Below, one piece after another: positions 44,756-57,219 of a stretch of DNA of 64,000 nt. The notes under the pieces are model-generated. The model was given only the letters and a program-made list of their open reading frames with translations, was not told the DNA's origin and searched no databases. Origin of the DNA: Coriolopsis trogii (lineage: Eukaryota > Basidiomycota > Agaricomycetes > Polyporales > Polyporaceae). The DNA lies in the NCBI GenBank assembly GCA_020543525.1, contig JAHYIO010000036.1, forward strand, positions 186,001 to 250,000. Reading direction: 5' to 3'. Made by a program: the position numbers and the translations under genes. Numbering within the stretch: position 1 is the stretch's first letter; each line of letters opens with the position of its first letter.

Positions 44756-47037
44756 ATGGCCACGACGACGACGACCCGCACGCTCCCCACGCCGCCTCCA
44801 GGTTCCCCTTTCCCTCGACCATCGCCGTCGAAGAAGGACTCAGATCTCAAACCAAACCCACATCCCTACGCGATCAAGACAACGTCCACCGGTATTCTCA
44901 CCCGTTCAAATTCCTCAGGCTACAACATCAACGCGACTCATCACTATTACATTCCAACCTCGCCCAGTCCCAGCAGACCCGACTCGGGCAAAGGTCATCG
45001 CTCTACCAAGTCTCTCAACGCAGTGCCAGAATCCCCAACCCGCGACTCCCCGCGCCCGCTTCCAATCCCACCCGCGCTCGAAAGTCCGAGCTTCAGGCGG
45101 GACGGTAGCGGAGCAAGTGGCGGATACGTGAGTGCAGAGGAGACCGCGGCTATGCCTCCCCGCCGTCCCAGGCGCTCTGAGACGCTCCCCGTAATCCCTC
45201 TCCCTTCTCCTGCTCTGACTGCCCCGGCACCGTCTGTGGATGATCTGCCTGAGAACCCCAAGCTCTGGACGCCCTCTCAACTCGCTGTATATCTTACGAC
45301 TGCGCTGCGAATGACATCGAATGGAAAGCCCGGTGAGATTGAACCCATCGGCCTTCCGGCACTGGTCGCGAAGGATATTGCGTCGTTTGTGAAGAGTGCG
45401 CGCATCGGAGGAAGGACGTTCCTGCGATTGAATGAAGAGGATCTTGCAGCGTGAGTACATGAGATATCCTTTTGCCATGCTATCTGAAGCGATAATGCAT
45501 GTCATTCAGACTGGGGATGAACAAGAAGTGGCGCGACGCCCTCCTCACCGCGGCCCGCAACCTCCGCCAGAACGTTCTCAAGGGCCGCATCTGGGGTGCT
45601 GACGGATCCCCCACCACCTCTCCGTCCCCGCAATCCGCCTCTCCACCGAAGCTTTTCTCCAATCCGGAGCTCAATTCATCCTCGTCATCGATCGAGTCAT
45701 CCGCTTCCATTTCCGCGGGCGAAGACGAGGATTGCTCGCCTAGCGCAGCTCTTAGTCGTTCCAAGGCGCGCAGGTACCGCAACGGTCGTGTCCGTGGCAT
45801 GATCGAGACGTTCGAGCGCAGCGGAAGCTTCAGCTCCGACGGTGGGTTGGAAGACGGAGAGGGCGGTCCGGCAGAGGAACGCGCGAGTCTGCGTCGCTGG
45901 GCACGCGAAACTGGTCACCGCAGCGTGGGCAGCCCGAGTGCCAGTCCTTCGAAGCGACGGCCGCTCCCCATTCCCCCGTCTCCGAGTGGTTCGCACAGTA
46001 GCCGCGCGGTACTGGATGAAGAGCCGACCATGGAGTCTCTCCTGGCTGAGCTTGCGAACTCGCAGCCCTTGACCGGGGCTCAGGCTTGGGAGCAGATGGA
46101 TCTTGCTGCAGGCGTAACGGTGAAGCGTATCCCTTCTGGAGGGGAGTCGGCGGATATTTCAGAAACTATGGTCGGGAAGAGGACCATTGTCGGCCTTGGC
46201 AGTGGCAAGAGCAGCGGGGGCAGCAGCAAGGGGAAGAGCGACCGCCGCATCGTGACCGCGATCTTCACACCTGCAAACGCCGAAAATGCGGACGCGCTCA
46301 AGCCTCTCGACTCGACCGGAGGCCTCGAGACTTTCCCCGATCTACCCCCATTGACTGCCTCTCCCGATAAAGCTAAGTCACGCCCACTCCCTCCGACACC
46401 AGACGAGCCGGAAGCAGTACCAGTCGCAGCTCAAACCGTGGACCCTGCTTACATGTCTGAGACTGGCGCATCGCACGACGTGGAGTCCCTCCACCTGGAG
46501 CGAATGCTTGAAGAGGAGATCCTCGCGACGCGTGCGCTCTTGGAGACATTCCGTGCACGGCTAGAGGTCGTCGAGCAGAAAGTGGCCGACCTAGAGGCGA
46601 AGAAGGCGTTCCGCGATAAGGCGGACACCTCCGTCGAGATTGGCGTGCAGTCCGTCATCGCGGTAGCCGATGTGGAGATCCAGAGTGCGGCTATGGACGA
46701 GCGTACCGCTGTTGCATTAGAGGCAGTCTCCGAGGCAGTGGTCGACATTCCACCTACTGTTCCGGAGCCAGGACCAACGGCCAAGTTGCCGACATCATCC
46801 TCGTCTACGTCAGCAGCGTTACAGACAGTGATTCCTCAGGTTGTCCGGCGCCTGCAAGATCCGACGGGCCTCTTCTCCTCACCTGCTAGGAAACGCAAGG
46901 ACGAAGACGAGCCGCAGCCTGCGAGTGTCGGTGATCTGCCGTCATACGTGCTACTCGTTGGCCTTGGAGTGTGTGCGGTTGTGATCCAGGTTGTGCTCCG
47001 GAAGGTGGTCGGCAAGGGGAGTGGGTTCAGACCATGA
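44756..47037 (+). CDS. SAM-domain protein with C-terminal membrane anchor
   Basis: The exons are 44756-45450 and 45510-47037, giving 740 residues. The first 150 residues are Pro/Ser/Thr-rich with repeated PxPxPP. A SAM (sterile alpha motif) domain spans about 165-260 across the intron: LWTPSQLAVYLTTALRM, IASFVKSARIGGRTFLRLN and EEDLAALGMNKKWRDALL. A long disordered middle follows, then a helical, probably coiled-coil segment near residues 555-595 (LEEEILATRALLETFRARLE, VVEQKVADLEAKKAF). One hydrophobic helix (YVLLVGLGVCAVVIQVVLRK) lies 12 residues from the C-terminus, so it is probably tail-anchored. SAM domains mediate oligomer or partner binding; the partner is unknown. Placement on ER or mitochondrial outer membrane is inference. 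Confidence 0.85.
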
Positions 47038-48227
47038 CTCCTGTGGTCGTCCTTGCATGACTACCTCCTAGGACTGGAACACCGACCGTGACTATGTATC
47101 AACCACTCCTCCCTCATTATGACTCCACCTGACGTATTGAACACCGAGACAGTCAGGTCGCGTCCTATATCCCGTGCTCCTCCGTTCTGTGTCCCACGTC
47201 CTGCTCAAAACCATCTCATGATACTTGCGTTGATACTTGTTCTGGTCCTCGCCCCCACCATGTCTTGCTTGTTGCCTGTCACTCGTCGTTATGCCGGCGT
47301 TACTGCCTGCTATGTGCTCGCTCCCCTCGCTCATTCTCTCTCGGTCTCGACTTTCCATCCACGATGACTTCCATCTACCCGTCCGACCGTGCCCCTGCTG
47401 CTCCCATCTGTCTCTCTTCGACCTATGTTTATACCAGTAGTATTCACGACCACGTTACGACCCTCATGACCACACACATTCATGACGTTCATGACTGTCT
47501 TGTCCTATATTTGTCTCCCGATCTGCGGCTCTTTGCTCGAACGCATGTAAATTTCATCTCCTCGTATGCTACTGGACTCGCACCGAATGCTGTGTACTGC
47601 GGGTTTGCTCAGGAATGTATCTTTCAAGTCATTGGAATGTAAGTTCCGTTAACTCCCCACTAGTACTCATGCAGGAGGCTCCGGTTGTGCCATTTCGTGG
47701 GGCAATCGTCTCATTTATATTGCGCATTCACAGATCGACTGTATATTACGTGGTGCGGGTTCGTAAGTGATAGCCAAATGCATTTCGAGCGACTCAGGCT
47801 CGAATATATTACCAGATACAATAGTACGCGCCCGGCCGGCCCCGTCACACCATGTACAACTTGGCTTCTCACCACCATCTGATTTGACTCGTGAGCCTCT
47901 TTCTGAGGAGTTTGCAACAAGACATGCAGTCGTCGTGAGGGCTTGAGCCTGGGCTTGGTGGTAGGAGGTAAGTGGCAAGAAATTGAAGAATACGGGGAGG
48001 ACGAGGCCTGGAAGCCTTATGTAATGACCCAAATCGGGTAGACGAGACGCCGAACACTGCCAACTGCGACAGACACCACGTGCACCGTCTCGCCTCATAC
48101 AACAGTGCTCCCTGCTCCAATGGTCGCTCATCGTCAATATTGTGGTCAATCAGACCATACTCCTCCCTCAAGTACAGAGGCGCCCAAGACTGGGCTTGAG
48201 GACCCGGCTCAGGCTTTGGATATCCCA

Positions 48228-48312
48228 AGCCCAGCCCTCGAGCCCTCGAATGCCCTGGGGTCAGGTCGGGCCAGGCTTCTGAGAGCCGGGTACCCGAGGC
48301 TCGAGGGCTTTG
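48228..48312. repeat. imperfect inverted repeat rich in CTCGAGCC/GGCTCGAG
   Basis: AAGCCCAGCCCTCGAGCCCTCG on the left pairs imperfectly with CGAGGCTCGAGGGCTTTG about 60 bases to the right, and CTGGG/CCCAG steps recur between. It could form a hairpin or be the end of a decayed element. Confidence 0.55.
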
Positions 48313-49594
48313 AACCCCATCCTGCACATCAATAATTGTACTTTGGATCTATACACTCGGTGATGCAGCCTGCAGGCGGTCGATCTACCAACCGGGCGTT
48401 GACTAGTCGACTACTAGTGGCGCTGCAAACAGATTTTCCTCCTGGACAATTCAATGAATCGACGGGGCTCGTTGCAGCCCTTACGACCATGACGATTGTG
48501 CATATAGGTTTGGAATTTGCCCGATGTTCAGGTCAAATCATAGTGCGTCAACACCGAGTTTTCTTTTTTTTTCCAAGCCTGTGCACATGCTGGACGCCGC
48601 ATGCACCTGCCGAAGATCTGCATGTTGCTTGCTGCGGCCGGCGTGTGGGTTGGCCTTATTGGAGATATGGACGTTCTCTGGCCACTATGCTCTCGCTCCG
48701 CTAAGATTCTCGCATACGCTGCGTTTGCGGTGCATGATCACGCCCAACAGAGCTCGGAGACACATTCGCTTGTACGGCCGAGGGGTGCAGCAGGGGTCCC
48801 ATCACCGACATTCAGAGAAGACAAACAAAACTATAGAGACCAAAAGTGCGGCGGTAAAGTGTTGTCTCGTGGGTCGCCGCCGGACTCCATGGAGAAGCAG
48901 CGCCCAAACTCAGGGGGCGACTGTTTCCACATGCATCACGGCGCCCACTTGTAGGTGGAAGGCAGTGAATTTCTCGTTACTCTTCTGAAGGATAACCGGA
49001 TCGGGGTGATGTCCGGATGAGTGACCCATTGGCGATACACCGTATGTTCAGAAAGGGGGTCCTTCTTTCAGCGCGCCATGGTTCCATCAAAACAAGCAAC
49101 AATTGGTGCATGTGCATAATCTATCACAACGGTGGTTCTGAATTCAAGAAGCCACACTGCGATTGTTGTACAAGGATAAGGGTGTACAGGGCCGGCTTAG
49201 CGAGGAAAAGCAAGGATGCACCAGTGAGCGCATGATGTTCCACAGAACATGAGCATGCGCCGGCCTCGAGCTTAGATGGGGCTGAGACACGTGCTGAACG
49301 GACCTGCGGCATCAGCGATAACAGCAGAGTGAGTCAGTGAGAGGATCTCACTGTTTCCCTTTCCGCTGTATGCCATTCGCTGAGAGCCCTCTGAGCAGAC
49401 TGTCGCCATACACAAATTCTAGAGAAGACTTGGGGGCACTCGAGATTCGGAGCTCAGTGATCAAGACGTACCTTTACCCATCCTACATCTGCATACGGGC
49501 CAGTTATACAGTCATCGAGCTTCATTATTTGCAGTACAGAATGCCTCGGGGGATAGACGAGAGATGTAGGACGCGAAGCCTGGAGACAAACAAG

Positions 49595-49598
<4 letters not shown>

Positions 49599-49626
<28 letters not shown>
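49599..49626 (+). repeat. (GA)n microsatellite
   Basis: About 14 uninterrupted GA dinucleotides lie roughly 120 bases downstream of the F-box gene's stop codon. Confidence 0.85.
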
Positions 49627-49741
49627 CGCAATGCAAGGACGCGAAGGCGCCCATGATCCAATTATATAGCGCCTGTGCCGATCTATTGGAATGCATGCCT
49701 CAGCCCCATCCGTCGAATCTTAACATATCGTATGCCCGTAG

Positions 49742-51489
49742 TTAAGTACAGCTGCGTACCATAGAGGTGTACAGCTTTTTGTAATCGCGCGATCCTGTGA
49801 GTCTGGAACCGATAACCATCTTGCCTCCAACAACATCACGGAACACCCTATGGACCTCCCATTTCGGTCCGAGCAAGGAGGCATATGTGAGCAGCCATAC
49901 TTCATGCAAAGATATTCCTAGCTCTTCACCGAATGTCCGCACAAAGCGTTCAGCTTCTTGCACATCTTTGTTATCTGGGATGGAGGGAAGAGTGATGAAG
50001 ACTGGGGATGGGTACGGCATGGACGGGCGGTCAAGGTTAAGTTTCAACGTGACCAGCGTCGAAAGGGACGCCAAAGCGCGAGCTATGTCGTTCTGCAATG
50101 ATTCAGCATGAGCCCGCTCTGTATTATAGACAAGACTCACCACAGGAATGACTTCATAACGCCGTTGACGGTAACGGTGAAGCTCCAGCGACGTCAGGCA
50201 GGCGAACTGTGCCTTGACCTCGTTCAGGAGGTCGAGCTCGGCATTATCAGCCCCATACTCGAGTTCGAGAGAGAGAACTCGACGGTTGGCGCAGCGTCGT
50301 ACAACCTCGAGTAATGTTGATGATGTCGCCATCGGAAACTCCCATCTACCAAAATCCTCCTGTAGTTCGTACATGATGCGGACGCACCGATGAGGCCAGG
50401 AACGCAGGGAGAGATGTCGTAAGGTCTGGGGAAAATTTTCCCAAACTCGGTCGCCGGGATCAGGGTGAGAGACAATGAGGCTCTTGAGCAGAGGCCATGG
50501 GAACGCTGCCGACGGGGGACCGACCCAACTGCGTGGCCAAATGGCGCGCACCTCCACGTCCTGACGCTCAAACAGTTGCAAAGCGAGAACCCGCAGTTGC
50601 GGCATGTTCGAGAACAGAGAGATTATGGGGGTGGAGGGGTTCGCCCAGCGGTCGCCGGTAAGCCAGAGCTCCTGCAATCGAGGCCAGTCAAGGCGAGCAA
50701 TCGTGGACAATGGCGCGGGCTCCGTAGCCAGTCCGAGCTTTTCGAGTGAGGATTGTAAACTTTTAACAATAAGGTCCAAGGCGCACTTCTCAGGGGCGTG
50801 TATCGGGGTCTTCCGATGAAACTGTTGCTCGTAGACGAACGTCGTGAGGGGCGTCATCATCACTGGCTCGAGCTGTGCATCGTCGAGGGTGTCGGCGCCG
50901 TCCGGGTATACAGTCAAGCCATATATTGTGCAGGCTGTGATTTGAGGAAGTGAAAGGAGCGTGCTGAGGGTGTTCCACGAAAGTCCATGTCCAGTTGTAA
51001 CCGGATATCTCTGGCACCAGATACGGAGAGTAGAGAGGCGGGTCATTGAGGGTAAACTCTCAACGACACCAGAGTCTCTGAAAGCGCAGCAGATGGCTGT
51101 TTTCGGCGGCTGGATACCGAGCTCGGAGTCATAGCAAGCACAGTTCAAATCCAGTGTCCTGAACGGAGTCAGCTTGCGATATGGAGTTACCGTAAGCGAC
51201 AGTCCTTACCGCATATAAGGCGACAACACAGCTGGAATGCGCCTTTTGATGGGTTCTACCGGAAGAATTGTTTGTCCGCACTCTCTGAACATGATCGGCT
51301 TGGCTACATCTCGCAATCGTCGACAGGTACGAGAGACCGAAGCGAGCTTGTTGCCAGAGTCTGGATTCTCGCCCCCCCAGAGCAATTCGAAGATGAGCGT
51401 GAGCACATCGTCGTTTATGTCTTGTATACTAGTGCCCTGATTGAGTCATTGGAACTGGGAACATACGTGATGACTCACGACAACTGCAT
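49742..51489 (-). CDS. F-box protein, intact copy B
   Basis: The exons are 51489-51479 (MQLS), 51428-51210, 51158-50141 and 50092-49742, in phase, giving 532 residues. The F-box is at residues 5-50 (IQDINDDVLTLIFELLW, SRTCRRLRDVAKPIMFREC). The rest is leucine-rich and irregular (LRIWCQRYPVTTG, LEKLGLATEPAPL, LRHLSLRSWPHRC, LSLELEYGADNAELDLL). As with other F-box proteins, Skp1 binding and a role in an SCF ubiquitin ligase are expected; the target is unknown. Intron 3 is 48 bases and has no stop in frame, so retention would add 16 residues. The gene is divergent from an SPX relic, mirroring the pair at 2-7.3 kb where the F-box copy is dead. Confidence 0.85.
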
Positions 51490-51812
51490 GTTGTGCTTAG
51501 TGCTACAACCTCTGCGCATGGACTGGGTCAGAACAGCATACCGTTACGCGCGCGCGCCCACCTCCAGACGTCAGGTGACGCACCATTGGTACTGTCAGCG
51601 TAGCCCGAACTTGCCGCATTTGGCTTCCGAGCTCATCCTCCTCGTCTTCCCCTTCTTGCGGCAACCCACCATCTTGCGGCCACACCGCGACCTCGTGCTA
51701 CTCAAGACGCACAAAGAGCGGCCCGCAGGCTGGACAGGTGCGAACCCATCCTTCTCCGACCACTCCTCCACCTCCGTCCGCCCAAAGTAACCTTGATCTC
51801 GTACAATTTGCT
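51490..51812. promoter_or_regulatory. divergent spacer, copy of 6130-6490
   Basis: Read on the minus strand, it matches the spacer between the left SPX and F-box genes base for base over long stretches, with scattered substitutions. It now drives only the intact F-box gene (inference). Confidence 0.5.
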
Positions 51813-52852
51813 ATGAAGTTCAGGTATGTCCACCCTCTTTCGCCGTTCATGCTTCCTGTGCTTAGTGTGATGGAAAGCTCTTCCCGTTTAATGTGGTGGC
51901 GGAGTGGTGGGAGGAGTATATTGTGTGTGTTATATCCCATTCTCTCGCATGCCCCAACTGAACAATACCCTGACAGAGTGCTACGCAAAGCTACGAGTCG
52001 TTGAAAAAACATGTATACCAGCACGAAAAGTAGAAGGCTGGTCTACAGGAGACTTCGAGACCAACGAACATACCTCTCTCGTGGGCTCAGGACCTTCCCT
52101 CGACGCCAACACCGACGCATTCTTTATCCCGCTCCTCGATCGCGATTTGCTCAAGATATGTGTCTTCTACGAGACGGAAAGCCGACGACATCAATTCTTT
52201 GCAGCAGGAGATCGAGCAGCACGAGGAGAACGGTCCGTATGCTGGGCATCAGTACTTGGATGAGGACGGCGACGATGAGTAGGAAGACGACGAATTCGAC
52301 GTGAACAGTCCTGCTATAAGCCGGGATCGCACCCAGTCGCCCGCGCGACAACGGAGGCGTCACTCTCGGTCTGCGAGCAGCGCAGGTCCGCCTGGATCGT
52401 CTGGTGCGTGTTTCTCATATGTTGTACGTCCTGCACGATGTCGTAGAGCAAGCCACCCCGGTATAGTAAGTCGCCAAAGAGAAGCTCAACAAGAAGTTTG
52501 CATTTTCATTGATCTCTATGCTCGCTGCGTGGCGCATGGCGATGTTGTAGAGGCCTGTCGCCAGCTGTGACTGCACCTGTGCGAACATATTGCACGGGAT
52601 CGTGATACGGTCTGGCGGCAGATGACCAACCAGGCGCGACGTGGCGAGGACGGTGGCATGGTCACGACGGGTGGGAGCCTCATCGTGGCACCGGAGAGGC
52701 GGCTACCCAACATCCAAATGCTTGCAGAACGTATGTCTAAGCAGCGGTATCTGCTCGTTGCTGTGCTCCTATTTGCTTTGCTGTTGAATACAGACATTGT
52801 CGACGGCACGGAGGCGAATAAGCCCTTCAAGAAGTTACAATCCATCGTCTAG
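51813..52852 (+). pseudogene. decayed SPX transporter remnant (copy B of PHO91-like gene)
   Basis: This matches the intact gene at 6129-2023. It keeps the ATGAAGTTCAGGTATGT first exon and donor, the AEWWEEYI region, the SPX helix and acidic spacer, then jumps directly from the exon 3 donor (about 52405) to mid exon 5 (about 52430). Exon 4, intron 3 and intron 4 of the good copy are missing. It ends inside exon 5 at DGTEANK, so all but one of the membrane spans are gone. Exon 2 has lost the LKFN text through a stop-bearing change (CCCGTTTAATG), and other shifts follow. No transporter can be made; an SPX-only peptide would also need repair of several breaks. Confidence 0.88.
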
Positions 52853-53654
52853 CACGCTGGCAGTGCGATGGCTTGAGTCTCCGAGTCTTCCGCGTTTCCC
52901 CCTCTTGACCATCTTACTATTGGTTTCTCTACAGCATCCCGTTACATGCTCAACGTGAGCATTGATACCGCACAGGGCGTGGTATGACGGAAGGATAATG
53001 CAGAGGTTTCGAGGATACTCACAGGTACGTAGCCGAGTTTCATCTCGTCGTCCTGGGACCCCCTTTGTTCTACATACTGGCAAACCCTCCGCTTGTCTTG
53101 AATAGGCACCTCGCATATCTTACCTTTATTCGTCATTCCCATTGGGTCCACCGCGGGCGGCAGTCGCGGTTCAATAGACTTTGGGCCTCGTCTGCTAGCG
53201 GCATCTTTACCTTGACCTCGCAACGTATGTCTATCTCACTGTGCGCAGTCGTCATGGCAGTGCACAATTGCTCGCTGGGTCGCACCATGGTCCTATGAAT
53301 CAATCACGATTGCACCAAGCGGACGGCTGTAGCGAGGTTATAGACGGTTCTCCAGGCGGCGGTATTGTAAGTAGGAGCTGGAGAGTTATGAGCGTATTCG
53401 ACGAGAACTTACTTTTTCACGTCAGACCATACGTACTGTTTGACTGGTCCAGAGATTGGGATGTAGTGTGGGACCGCAATTCAGGATACCGAGGATCACG
53501 GACGTTGGTATCCTGGAGTCCGGTCCAACTGACCCATGCGCCATCTGGAGCTGAAATGTAATGCGCATAATGCATGAATCATTGCCAACAGTGGGCACTA
53601 GAACTTGCTACGAGTAGTTGAAGGTAGTTAGATCTAGGACTGAGGCAATGACTA
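52853..53654. other. intergenic, nothing recognised
   Basis: Frames up to about 105 codons show no motif. Pieces such as GTSHILPLFVIPIGSTAGG are protein-like but isolated. Confidence 0.4.
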
Positions 53655-55388
53655 TCAATGGTCCTCGTAATGAGCTAAGCCGACAGCCACGATGACGAAT
53701 GCGAACGTCTGCGCACAATACGAAGCAATTGTGAAGCCATTCCCAACATCGCGGAGCACAATGCTGGTGACGACGGCGAGAACGAGGGAGAAGAACGCGA
53801 GGGCCATAACGAGGAAGGAGATACGAGAAACTCGCCATTGCTCGACGAACTCGACTCCAACGTCCGCGCGCCGCGTGAGCTCCGCCATAAGCTCGTGCTC
53901 GCTCCGGAGATGATGGGGGTGTAGCAGAAGATACCGAATGCGGAGGAGCCGATGCGGAGTGATGCGTGCAGGACCGATTCTCTGAGGGTAGATGGGTGAA
54001 TGATGGGCCACCCGGACCCGCGTAAGGTAGCTCAAAGGAAGAACTTCTCAGAGACAATCTGGGAATTGTGGCTCGCGTTGACGACTCACCTGACGGTCTT
54101 GAGCGACAAGAACTTCCTCCAGGTTCGCAGTGAGTCATATGTCTTCCGCAGTGCACGCAGCAGGTCTTCATCGTCCCAACCCGCTTGAACACGTAGCAGA
54201 CGGAAATCTGCACCCCGGTAGACTTTGAGTGGGAAGACCTGCCAGTGTGGGCACCAAGTGCTGACAGCCCTCTTCCGGGCACAAACTTGGTTTCCGACTT
54301 CCGCGACATGCTCCGGGTTCGACGGTTTGTCTCCGTCAGAGCTCACATCGACCCAGCTCTCTTCGTCAGAGCTATCTCCCATTGCGGTTCCGGAGTGGCC
54401 ACCGGGCGACCCTCCAGTCCCGCTGCTGGCGCTTTCCAGCCAGTCGAAAGGTGTAGGGAGGTTGGGCAATACTGGAGTCTGGAAGGGGGTCCCGATCCCG
54501 AGGCCGATCGCAGTCGGCATGTCATGATATAGGGAGACATGGCTGTAGTTGGCTGGCGCATGCGCCATCATGTGGCGGGCAATGTGTGTAGGAGGTGGAG
54601 GGGAAGTTCGAAGTGTGCCCTGGTGGTCAACGTGTGGCACGTGTGAGTGCACATGAGTCGGAGATCCTGCAGCGACGTGCAGAGAAGTACGGGCACTGGT
54701 ATGGGTGGGTGCACCGCCCGGCGTGGTTTGTCGCGCGCGTGTACTGGGCGGGAAAGCATGGACTGATGTGTTGCTTGATGACTTCCGAGAAGATGGCTGG
54801 CGGGAGGGTGGACCTACTCCTTGATCACACCGAGAGTAAGAATCCGGCGGAAGCTGCTCTTTGTTGGTCATTGGGAGGGGCGAAGCACTCCTCGAGTGCG
54901 CAAAGGTCACGACTTCGCCATCCCCGGGAGACTCCGGTATGGATATTAGAGGCTTGGCATCGCATGAATCTTCGCAGCCAGATGGCCGGCGAAACCAATG
55001 ATCAGGCCGGAGGCCGATCTTGAATATGTCACGCATGTCGTAGTCAGCGATACTGTCTCCGGGAGTTCTCCACTGCTCCCAAAGGCAAACCCGAGTCGAT
55101 TGGGGGCCATAAGTGCGAGTGCGAGATTGAATCAATTGACGTGAGATGTCAAATTCTCCTGTTGCAACGCGCTCATGAGCAAGCTTCACACCGCAAAAGG
55201 CCGACGTATGAGTGCCTACCGTAGTGTTCAGCATCTTTGTCCACGGAAATATCGAGTGACTTCCGGGAAGGGGCTTTGCTTCGCCGATGAGGAGAGATCT
55301 CTTCAGGCAGGCTATCCAGTAAACCGGATGACTGGATCAAATCCTGATAAAAGGCCTCCTCTCGTTCTGCGTCCTCGAAGGAGAGCAT
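53655..55388 (-). CDS. Pro/Ser-rich two-TM protein, paralogue of 10154-12357
   Basis: The proposed exons are 55388-55220, 54969-54090 and 54030-53655, giving 474 residues. The start MLSFEDAEREEAFYQDLIQ is acidic and unlike the left paralogue. The middle is Ser/Pro/His/Thr-rich. The conserved module begins near residue 290: VYRGADFRLLRVQAGWDDED, WRKFLSLKTVSYLTRVRVAH, SPIYPQRIGP, RYLLLHPHHL, ADVGVEFVEQW, then TM helices at about 420-442 and 450-468 and a HYEDH end. Phase of the exon joints equals that of the left gene. Intron 1 is 250 bp by this model and may hide another exon. The family is not recognised. A signalling or anchoring role is only a guess from layout. Confidence 0.68.
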
Positions 55389-56635
55389 TGCGAACGCGCG
55401 TCCAAAACAGAGATGAGTCGCTGAGGGAGGGCAGGGGTGTGCTGATGAACATGGTACAGGTAGTCTTTTAATCAGATCGCCCCCTATTGAAGCGCGCAAG
55501 ATGGACGTACGTAGAGTCTCGCCATGGGCGGTCCGCCCGATTTCTTGAGAATCCCTTCTGACTCCACGCCACGCGCTGGTAAGAGGCTGTGCCTGAGAGT
55601 GCGATATCAGTGTACATATGCTGCGAAAGATACTCGTCCGACTACACCGAGATTGACAGCAGTGGCTACCGCTGCTGCAGCACTGTACGCACCACGATGC
55701 ACGAGCAGAGGGTATCTCACCCCCCACGACGGTACCATTGCAGCCCTCCTGCTAAGAGAGCGCATGCTACTCGTTGTCTTGTGCAAATAACCCCTGGACG
55801 GACCCTGCGATAAAGTTCATACTATCGACCTTCTTCTGCATCAGGTTCTCGACTATCGCGTCCCCCAGCCAATCGAGCGACACGTGTGTACCTCCAAGGT
55901 CAGTCTACCCATCCTCAGACCTGCGTACATAGCTCCATCAAAATATGCGGGTCCAGAATGCGCAGCCTTGCTCTGTGCCACATTGCCGCACGTAACAGAA
56001 GCACAGCGAGACTCGCTATACCCTGCGCCCAACATCCCTTGTGAGGATAGAAGCTGTTTAGCTTCGTGCACCTGAACCGCTCACGAGATACAACATCAGG
56101 AACGTTGCCCGGTGAGTGGGATAGCATGCGTATGTGCGTACGAATGCGTCTAGAGAAGCTCAGGGTCGTGAAGTTGGTGTCCTGTTCGTGTATGGGTAAA
56201 TGAAGCGTGGAGGCACGGGCGATGAGAGGTACTTCAAAAGATGATTTTGGGGTCGACGAGCTTGCTTTTACATCTTAGACCCCGATTCTCTAAGCATACG
56301 AAAGACGCACGACAGGACGGTAGTCAACGCGCGCCAAACAAGGTGAGAATGGAGCGAGTGAGAGGACGAGCGGACCGATGGTGCAAAGATCGTGGAGTAC
56401 AGGAAGTGCCCGAGAGGGAGAAGGATGGCGAGAGGTAGGAGGAAGGGAGAGAGCATCGATATGCGGGCGCATAGCCGCTCGTGACGCGCCGAAGGTCTCA
56501 CGGACACCGATATGCGAACAGCCTCACAGCCGTATGGCCGCGCGGCAGGTGCGAATGACGAGGGGGTGCACCTAGCACGCTCGCAGTTAGTGCGATTGCA
56601 AGATAACGGTATGGTGACAGTCGCCGAGGACGAGC
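55389..56635. other. intergenic, nothing recognised
   Basis: No convincing gene was seen on either strand. The left part should contain the promoter of the minus-strand two-TM gene. Confidence 0.4.
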
Positions 56636-56821
56636 AAGGCAAGGTCACGTCCAGACCGACGCGAACAATTTGAGCCCCTTCGCAGTGCGTGTAAGCGTGT
56701 ATGTGGCAGCGAGAGTGAGTAGTTTCACAGTAGATAGGTTGCCGATGCACGAGCTGGGAACACGTGCTGTCACACCGTGATCTGCAAGTAGGCGATTGAG
56801 GAGGGAGCTGGAACTGTGGTG
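56636..56821 (-). repeat. 186-bp segment near-identical to 9726-9912
   Basis: The minus strand matches 9726-9912 with about five substitutions. Similarity begins and ends sharply. The segment lies within a long minus-strand open frame whose text is otherwise Pro/Ser-rich. Confidence 0.75.
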
Positions 56822-57219
56822 ACTCCACCGGGCTTGGAGGATAACCTCCGGGCATACTCGCGGCCAGTCGAGGAGAAGATTCGCAAGAAACGCATTTATC
56901 CATGTGAACGTGCTTTGGAGATGTCGAAGAGTGCGAGAAATGCGGTTGCCCGGTGGGAGATGGGTGGTTGGAAACGCTCGGGCGATGTCCGTGACACTGC
57001 AAGTTGTAATGAGGAATGTTTTGCGCATATTGAACAGGAAACGTGGTCTGCGCGATGGACTGCCGGCGCCATGGCGGCAGCTCTCCTTGCGGAGGGGCGC
57101 CAGCGGATGGAGGCATGTCGGTAGCCCGATCAGGGGAACGAAAGAGGGCATGGCCGTTGCGTCTCACGTCGAACTCCTGCTGATGCGAGTCAGCTGGCAC
57201 AGAGAGGCTTCGTGTAGCA

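Larger units (their letters stand above)
47038..49741. other. 2.7-kb intergenic region, no gene recognised
   Basis: Only short frames without motifs occur. The region includes a CTCGAGGGC-type inverted repeat, a T-rich tract near 48560 and a GA microsatellite near 49600. Confidence 0.45.
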
